This document shows, in pieces, positions 13,046-17,544 of a stretch of 17,544 bases of DNA. Each line of letters starts with the position of its first letter. Within the stretch, counting starts at the first letter, position 1. Source of the DNA: UBA1081 sp045639185 (GTDB lineage Bacteria > Bacillota > Clostridia > Oscillospirales > Acutalibacteraceae). The notes beneath the pieces were generated by a model. The model ran no database searches. It was given only the letters and a program-made list of their open reading frames with translations, and was not told the DNA's origin. A program made the translations under genes and the position numbers. The stretch spans positions 1-17,544 of the forward strand of contig JAZUCO010000168.1 in the NCBI GenBank assembly GCA_045639185.1, given 5' to 3'.

Positions 13046-14312
13046 CTGAGGGCACCCTTTCTTCTTTTATAATTTCACATCCGAGCGAAGAAAGAACTCC
13101 GCTCATATTCTCATAGCCTCTGAGAATATATTTTATATCGTCAACGGTGGTTGTACCCTGTGCCGCAATACCTGCAAGTACAAGTGCTGCACCTCCTCTG
13201 AGGTCAGATGCAATAACAGATGCACCCGTAAGGTCAGGTGTGCCTTCTATAACTGCCATTCTGCCGTCAACTCTTATTTTTGCCCCGAATCGGAGCAACT
13301 CGCTTACGTGTTTATATCTGCTTTCAAATATTGTTTCTATTATAACACTTGTGCCGTGGCACATTGTTGTCATAGCCAGTATCTGTGCCTGCATATCCGT
13401 AGGAAAACCGGGATACGGCATTGTACGAACTGTTTTGATTGCCCTGAGATAAGGCGGAGCTGTCAGTGTTACCGATGTAGCCGAAATTGCTATATCGCAG
13501 CCAGCTTCTTCAAAAACGGGAATACAAGGCGAAAGATGTGCAGGAATAATGCCATCAAGTCTTATTTTTCCGTGTGTCATTGCAGCAGCAGCCATATATG
13601 TTGCAGCAACGATTCTGTCGGGGATAACCTTATACTGAACAGGATGAAGCTCTTTTACTCCCTCAATGACGATTGTGCCTTCTCCCGTGCCGCTGATGCG
13701 TGCACCGCAACTGTTCAGAAAATCTGCAAGATCGCTGATTTCAGGCTCACGGGCGGCATTTGTGATAACCGTTGTTCCCTTTGCCGTACAGGCTGTAAGT
13801 ATTATATTCTCCGTTGCGCCTACGCTGGGAAAAGAAAGAGAGATATTAACGCCTTCAAGTTCTTTTACGGCTTCAAAATTGATTTTTGCAAACTCTTCCT
13901 GAATATTCACACCGAAACGCTGAATAGCATCAAGATGAAGATCAATGGGTCTGAGTCCTATTTCGCACCCTCCGGGAGTTGAAAGACTTGCTTTTCCTGT
14001 TCTGCCGATAATGGCACCGAGAAAAACTACAGAAGAGCGCATCTCACGCATAAGATCATCGGGAATATCGTATTTCACGATATCTGTGCTGTCTACGGCA
14101 ACGCAATGACCTTCCCTTTTCACTCTGCAACCGAGATGGCTGAGAATTTTTATTGTAGCTTCAACATCTGTTATATCAGGACAGTTTGTTATAACCGTTT
14201 CACCTTTTATAAGTACTGTTGCCGCAAGAATGGGCAACACGCTGTTTTTGGAGCCTTGAATCTGCGTTTCACCATAAATTCTGTGACCGCCGTTAATTAC
14301 ATATCTGCTCAC
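13029..14312 (-). CDS. murA: UDP-N-acetylglucosamine 1-carboxyvinyltransferase
   Basis: The product is 427 residues from the GTG at 14312. MurA transfers enolpyruvate from PEP to UDP-GlcNAc, the first committed step of peptidoglycan synthesis, in the cytosol. Key residues are present: K22/N23 (SKNSVLP), the fosfomycin-target cysteine C116 in PGGCEIGLRPIDLH, and the catalytic aspartate D306 in PGFPTDMQAQ. C116 predicts a fosfomycin-binding enzyme. I chose the GTG at 14312 because AAAGGTGG lies seven bases upstream and MSRYVINGG matches usual MurA starts; ATGs at 14336 and 14330 are alternatives adding eight or six residues. It follows murG after about 50 bases and overlaps ftsQ. Many Firmicutes have two MurA paralogues; this one sits in the division cluster. 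Confidence 0.95.
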   Translation of the reverse strand: MSRYVINGGHRIYGETQIQGSKNSVLPILAATVLIKGETVITNCPDITDVEATIKILSHLGCRVKREGHCVAVDSTDIVKYDIPDDLMREMRSSVVFLGAIIGRTGKASLSTPGGCEIGLRPIDLHLDAIQRFGVNIQEEFAKINFEAVKELEGVNISLSFPSVGATENIILTACTAKGTTVITNAAREPEISDLADFLNSCGARISGTGEGTIVIEGVKELHPVQYKVIPDRIVAATYMAAAAMTHGKIRLDGIIPAHLSPCIPVFEEAGCDIAISATSVTLTAPPYLRAIKTVRTMPYPGFPTDMQAQILAMTTMCHGTSVIIETIFESRYKHVSELLRFGAKIRVDGRMAVIEGTPDLTGASVIASDLRGGAALVLAGIAAQGTTTVDDIKYILRGYENMSGVLSSLGCEIIKEERVPSDGRIP

Positions 14313-14360
14313 TTTTTTCCCACCTTTCATACACATTGTATGCGGCGGAAGATGTCCTTG

Positions 14361-15473
14361 TTAAACGAGACCTGTTATAATATCTGCAATTATTTTCTGA
14401 GAATCTTTAACCTCAAGTTTTTTTGCATTTCTGCCCATTTCTGCACAGAGATTCTTATCTGAAACAAGTTCACCGAGCTTTTCGGTAAGCTTTTCGTGTG
14501 TAAGTTCTTTTTCTTCAATAACATAAGCTGCAGAAGCATCTGCAAGTGTCATAGCGTTGTGATACTGATGATTTTCTGAAACATTGGGAGAAGGAATAAG
14601 AATTGAAGCCTTCCCCACTGCCTGAAGCTCTGAAAGTGTGCTTGCACCGCTTCTGCAGATTACAACATCTGCTGCGGCAAGACATTTGTCCATATCATAA
14701 ATGTATTCACGCACATCAATATTGCCGTTTGTGATATCAACACCCTTTTCCTTAAGAGCATCAGGTACCCATTTGCCGTACTGACCGTATCCGTGAATAA
14801 ATCTGATTTTGTTTTCATTCTTATAAGCTGCAATAACATCAACCATTGCAGTATTTATTGTTTTTGCACCGAGACTTCCTCCGAATGAGAAAACAACTGT
14901 TTCATCGTCTTTGATTCCCATTTCGGCTCTTGCAAAATCTCTGTCTGCTCTGAGGATTTCATTTCTCACGGGAAGACCTGTAACAACGGGAGGATTCTTG
15001 CATTCAAGATATTCCGTTGCTTTGGGCACAGCAACCATAACTGCATCTGCATTCTTTGCAAGGAGTTTGTTTGTTACACCGGGGAATGCATTCTGCTCGT
15101 GGATAGCTGTTTTTATGCCCATTTTAGCGGCTGTTCTTACAACGGGGCCGCTGACATATCCGCCAAAGCCGACAACTACATCGGGACGGAATTTCTTAAT
15201 TATCTTTTTTACGGCAAAGCCTGAAAAAAGCACTCGCCAGACTGTTTTTATATTTTTGATGATATTTTCAACGCTGAGTTTTCTCTGAAAACCGCTCATT
15301 GAAATACCTGCAAAATCAAAACCTGCCTGAGGAACAAGTTTTGCTTCCATTTTATCCTTTGTGCCGACAAAAAGAATCTGTGCATCGGGATATCTTTCAC
15401 GGATTTCACCTGCCGCTGCAAGTGCGGGATTTATATGTCCGCCCGTGCCGCCTGCCGCAAAAATTATTTTCAT
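14361..15473 (-). CDS. murG: UDP-GlcNAc:lipid I N-acetylglucosaminyltransferase MurG
   Basis: The product is 370 residues, usual length. MurG is a peripheral membrane enzyme on the cytosolic face that adds GlcNAc to lipid I, giving lipid II. The N-terminal Rossmann domain has the glycine loop GGTGGH (8-13); further signatures are FGGYVSGP, HEQNAFPG, the second-domain loop FGGSLGA and the nucleotide site CRSGASTLSE, all typical of MurG. It starts nine bases after the ftsW stop codon, with an AGGT ribosome site overlapping the ftsW end, so the two genes are tightly linked. Its product is the substrate for the FtsW polymerase encoded upstream. Confidence 0.97.
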   Translation of the reverse strand: MKIIFAAGGTGGHINPALAAAGEIRERYPDAQILFVGTKDKMEAKLVPQAGFDFAGISMSGFQRKLSVENIIKNIKTVWRVLFSGFAVKKIIKKFRPDVVVGFGGYVSGPVVRTAAKMGIKTAIHEQNAFPGVTNKLLAKNADAVMVAVPKATEYLECKNPPVVTGLPVRNEILRADRDFARAEMGIKDDETVVFSFGGSLGAKTINTAMVDVIAAYKNENKIRFIHGYGQYGKWVPDALKEKGVDITNGNIDVREYIYDMDKCLAAADVVICRSGASTLSELQAVGKASILIPSPNVSENHQYHNAMTLADASAAYVIEEKELTHEKLTEKLGELVSDKNLCAEMGRNAKKLEVKDSQKIIADIITGLV

Positions 15474-15482
15474 ATTGATTAC

Positions 15483-16850
15483 CTACTTTTTAGTGATTCT
15501 GCTGTCTCTTGAAACAGAGAGAATAATTCCCGCTTCCGCAAGATGAACCATAAGAGCAGTAACACCGTAACTGAAGAACGGCATACTGATACCTGTGTTG
15601 GGAATAAGCTCCGTGGCAACAGCAATATTAAGAAGTGCCTGAACACCGATGAGAAGCGAAAGTCCCATAGCAAGAAGGCTTCCGAATCGTGTTCTTGCAT
15701 TTATTCCTATTTTTATACCTCGTGTAACAAGCATTGCATAAAACAGTATGATTACCGAAGCTCCGAGAAAACCGAGTTCTTCACAGACAATGGTAAAAAT
15801 CATATCATTATGCGGTTCTGAAACATACAGATATTTCTGCGTGGAGTTTCCGAGTCCTTTACCGAAAAATCCGCCTGAACCGACTGCATAAAGTCCCTGA
15901 TTCTGCTGCCATCTTGCTCCCTGAGGAGAATAATCTTTATCAATCCAAGCAATGATTCTCTTTACCTGATAACCTTTGATAAAAGGAATCTTTACATTTT
16001 CAACAACATAGTTATCAGCTTCTTCACCTGCGCTGATTTCACCTGAAGCAACAAGGGCATTCTTTTCGTCCACCGTCATTTTAACGGGCACACAGACGAT
16101 AAGCACCGCAACAGCAACAGCAGCAAAAACAGATATAAACCAACGTGCTCGTACACCACCGAAAAACATCATTGCGCCACCGATGAGACACATAATGATG
16201 AATGCTGACAGATGGCTGCCCACAACAACAAGTCCTGCTGTTGTAATAAAGAAAGCTACGTGATAGATTGTGGGAATCCAACCTTCATGAAGATATATTT
16301 TTTTGCCTTTTTCCTTGAAAGATTCGTTTATGGCGACATTCAGTCTACCTATATAACCGTCCTTATACACACGGCTTGAACTCATTCTGCTGTAATACTT
16401 TGAATAAAGATATGCACCGACGAGAACGATAGCAAATTTAGAAAGTTCTGATGGCTGAAAGCTGAAGTTACCGATATAAATCCATCTTTTGATATCACCG
16501 CTACCTGCAAGAACAATGCCGAGCAAAGCATAAGAACCTGCTATTACCCCTGCGATGATAAGCTTCTTTTTCCAGAATTCGGTACTCAGTTTTGAAAGCC
16601 CGAACATTGCAATAACACCAAGAACTGCACCTAATGCCTGTTTTTTGATATAGTGAACGGAGGTTCCTGTTTCTGCAAATGATGAAGGATAACTTGCTGA
16701 AAACATCATTACAAGTCCCATTCCGACCAAAGCAAGAACTATAACCAGAAAAGGAATGTCTATGCTGCCGCGCTGAATATAATTTGCAAGAACTGATTCT
16801 TTTTTGACTTTTTCAGAACGGTTTGTTTTATTTTTTGCATCTGAAGCCAT
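15483..16850 (-). CDS. ftsW: Septal peptidoglycan polymerase FtsW (SEDS family) with long loops
   Basis: The product is 455 residues, longer than the usual roughly 380-420. SEDS proteins polymerise lipid II together with a class B PBP. About ten hydrophobic segments are visible. Signatures include GDIKRWIYIG...QPSELSK (118-138), the YQVKRIIAWID to AVGSGGFFGKGLG region (294-334, with D304 a likely catalytic aspartate by eye), SEPHNDMIFTIVCEELG (344-360) and the C-terminal PFFSYGVTALMVHLAEAGI. Two loops are long: about 153-193, a charged cytoplasmic loop, and about 257-293, extracellular and acidic. The ATG at 16850 is chosen for the GGAGG eight bases upstream. It begins 16 bases after mraY; murD, common at this spot, is absent. 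FtsW is preferred over RodA/SpoVE because of the dcw context. Confidence 0.93.
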   Translation of the reverse strand: MASDAKNKTNRSEKVKKESVLANYIQRGSIDIPFLVIVLALVGMGLVMMFSASYPSSFAETGTSVHYIKKQALGAVLGVIAMFGLSKLSTEFWKKKLIIAGVIAGSYALLGIVLAGSGDIKRWIYIGNFSFQPSELSKFAIVLVGAYLYSKYYSRMSSSRVYKDGYIGRLNVAINESFKEKGKKIYLHEGWIPTIYHVAFFITTAGLVVVGSHLSAFIIMCLIGGAMMFFGGVRARWFISVFAAVAVAVLIVCVPVKMTVDEKNALVASGEISAGEEADNYVVENVKIPFIKGYQVKRIIAWIDKDYSPQGARWQQNQGLYAVGSGGFFGKGLGNSTQKYLYVSEPHNDMIFTIVCEELGFLGASVIILFYAMLVTRGIKIGINARTRFGSLLAMGLSLLIGVQALLNIAVATELIPNTGISMPFFSYGVTALMVHLAEAGIILSVSRDSRITKK

Positions 16851-16866
16851 CTGTTTTACCTCCGTT

Positions 16867-17544
16867 TTATTTCGGACGTCCTGCATAAACAAGAAGAATT
16901 GCCAAAAGGACACCGATTATATTTATTGCCGAAAAGACATAGACAATTTTCTTCTCTTTCCAGCCGCATTTTTCAAAGTGATGATGAATAGGAGCCATTC
17001 TGAAAATACGTTTGCCGTGTGTTGCTTTGAAATAAGCAATCTGAATAACATCTGAACCGAATTCTATTACATAAATAATGCCTGTAAGAAGAATAAGCCA
17101 CGGCATATCAAGACAATATGAAACTGCAATAACAAGTCCGCCAAGGAACATGGAACCGGTGTCGCCCATCATAACTTTTGCAGGATTCCAGTTCCAGATA
17201 AGATAACCCAGCATACTGCCAAAAAGTGCACTTGAAAGAAGACTTACTCCGAAAACGCCTCTGAGAATACCGATTACAATACCTGAAACAGCAAAAACTG
17301 CCGTTACCGATGCACAAAGTCCGTCGATACCGTCAGTAAAGTTTACAGCATTGACGGTACAATACATAACAACGGGACCGAGCACCCAGAAAAACCAACC
17401 GAGATCAACATTTCCCACAAAAGGAACAAACATATATGTTGCCCCTGCAAGATGCAAAGAAAAAAGATATCCGCCGATAACAACTATCTGCGCAATTGAT
17501 TTCTGCTTAATTGTAAGACCGAGATTGCGTTTTTTTACAACTTT
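16867..17544 (-). CDS. mraY: Phospho-N-acetylmuramoyl-pentapeptide transferase, 3' part (start outside the window)
   Basis: The reading frame is open to the window edge, giving 225 C-terminal residues of a protein normally about 320-360 long. MraY is a polytopic membrane enzyme that attaches phospho-MurNAc-pentapeptide to undecaprenyl phosphate, making lipid I. Residues at the edge (KVVKKRNLGLTIKQK) match the loop before the middle membrane helices. Further signatures are NAVNFTDGIDGL (catalytic/magnesium aspartates), NWNPAKVMMGDTGSMFLGG and the MAPIHHHFE histidine motif near the end. The gene runs directly into ftsW, 16 bases apart. Nothing is truncated except by the window itself. Confidence 0.97.
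   Translation of the reverse strand, partial: KVVKKRNLGLTIKQKSIAQIVVIGGYLFSLHLAGATYMFVPFVGNVDLGWFFWVLGPVVMYCTVNAVNFTDGIDGLCASVTAVFAVSGIVIGILRGVFGVSLLSSALFGSMLGYLIWNWNPAKVMMGDTGSMFLGGLVIAVSYCLDMPWLILLTGIIYVIEFGSDVIQIAYFKATHGKRIFRMAPIHHHFEKCGWKEKKIVYVFSAINIIGVLLAILLVYAGRPK

Noticed and set aside
13308..13982. Long open frame on the plus strand opposite murA (224 codons)
   Set aside because: It lies entirely antisense to an intact, conserved murA, has an implausible Cys/Ser/Asn-rich composition, no ribosome site and no recognisable domain.
1..17544. CRISPR array, tRNA or rRNA genes
   Set aside because: No regularly spaced repeats, no cloverleaf-like segments and no rRNA-like sequence were seen on either strand.

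Overview
The window looks like chromosome from an AT-rich Gram-positive anaerobe of the class Clostridia, probably a gut or rumen Oscillospiraceae/Ruminococcaceae-type organism. The reasons are a clostridial cell-division/cell-wall (dcw) cluster, AGGAGG-type ribosome sites, signal-peptide surface proteins with right-handed beta-helix and Listeria-Bacteroides repeats, and a dockerin-bearing secreted protein. The taxonomic call is inference; no rRNA or tRNA gene is visible.

Layout, left to right. (1) 1-1680: a hairpin, then a membrane-anchored beta-propeller-like protein on the minus strand, divergent from the next gene. (2) 1681-3196: a secreted beta-helix surface protein with a strong promoter and a terminator. 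(3) 3206-4069: a Cof-type HAD phosphatase and a bidirectional terminator. (4) 4082-7835: a compact module. A dockerin-tailed secreted repeat protein and a cysteine-rich zinc-ribbon protein form a minus-strand operon. Divergent from it is a plus-strand operon of a small XRE regulator and a seven-helix membrane protein ending in a LuxR DNA-binding domain. (5) 7837-8035: a displaced, 5'-truncated copy of the end of the HAD gene, so the module is bracketed by direct repeats exactly 4008 bp apart. (6) 8051-10868, minus strand: proS, a second HAD hydrolase, an acyl carrier protein with its own promoter, and the ftsZ terminator. (7) 10897-17544, minus strand: ftsZ, ftsQ/divIB, murA, murG, ftsW and the 3' part of mraY, which runs off the window.

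The right half does core work: MraY makes lipid I, MurG makes lipid II, FtsW polymerises it at the septum, MurA supplies the first committed cytosolic precursor, FtsQ/DivIB bridges the divisome and FtsZ forms the ring. The genes overlap or lie within about 25 bases, except ftsZ, which has its own promoter. The left half is accessory surface biology.

The best candidate for something undescribed is the 4 kb module between the duplicated HAD ends. It looks like an insertion that rebuilt the 3' end of its target gene, and it carries two regulators, one membrane-bound, facing a secreted dockerin protein across a 218-bp intergenic region full of inverted and direct repeats. No integrase or transposase is present, so the mechanism is inferred from the duplication alone.
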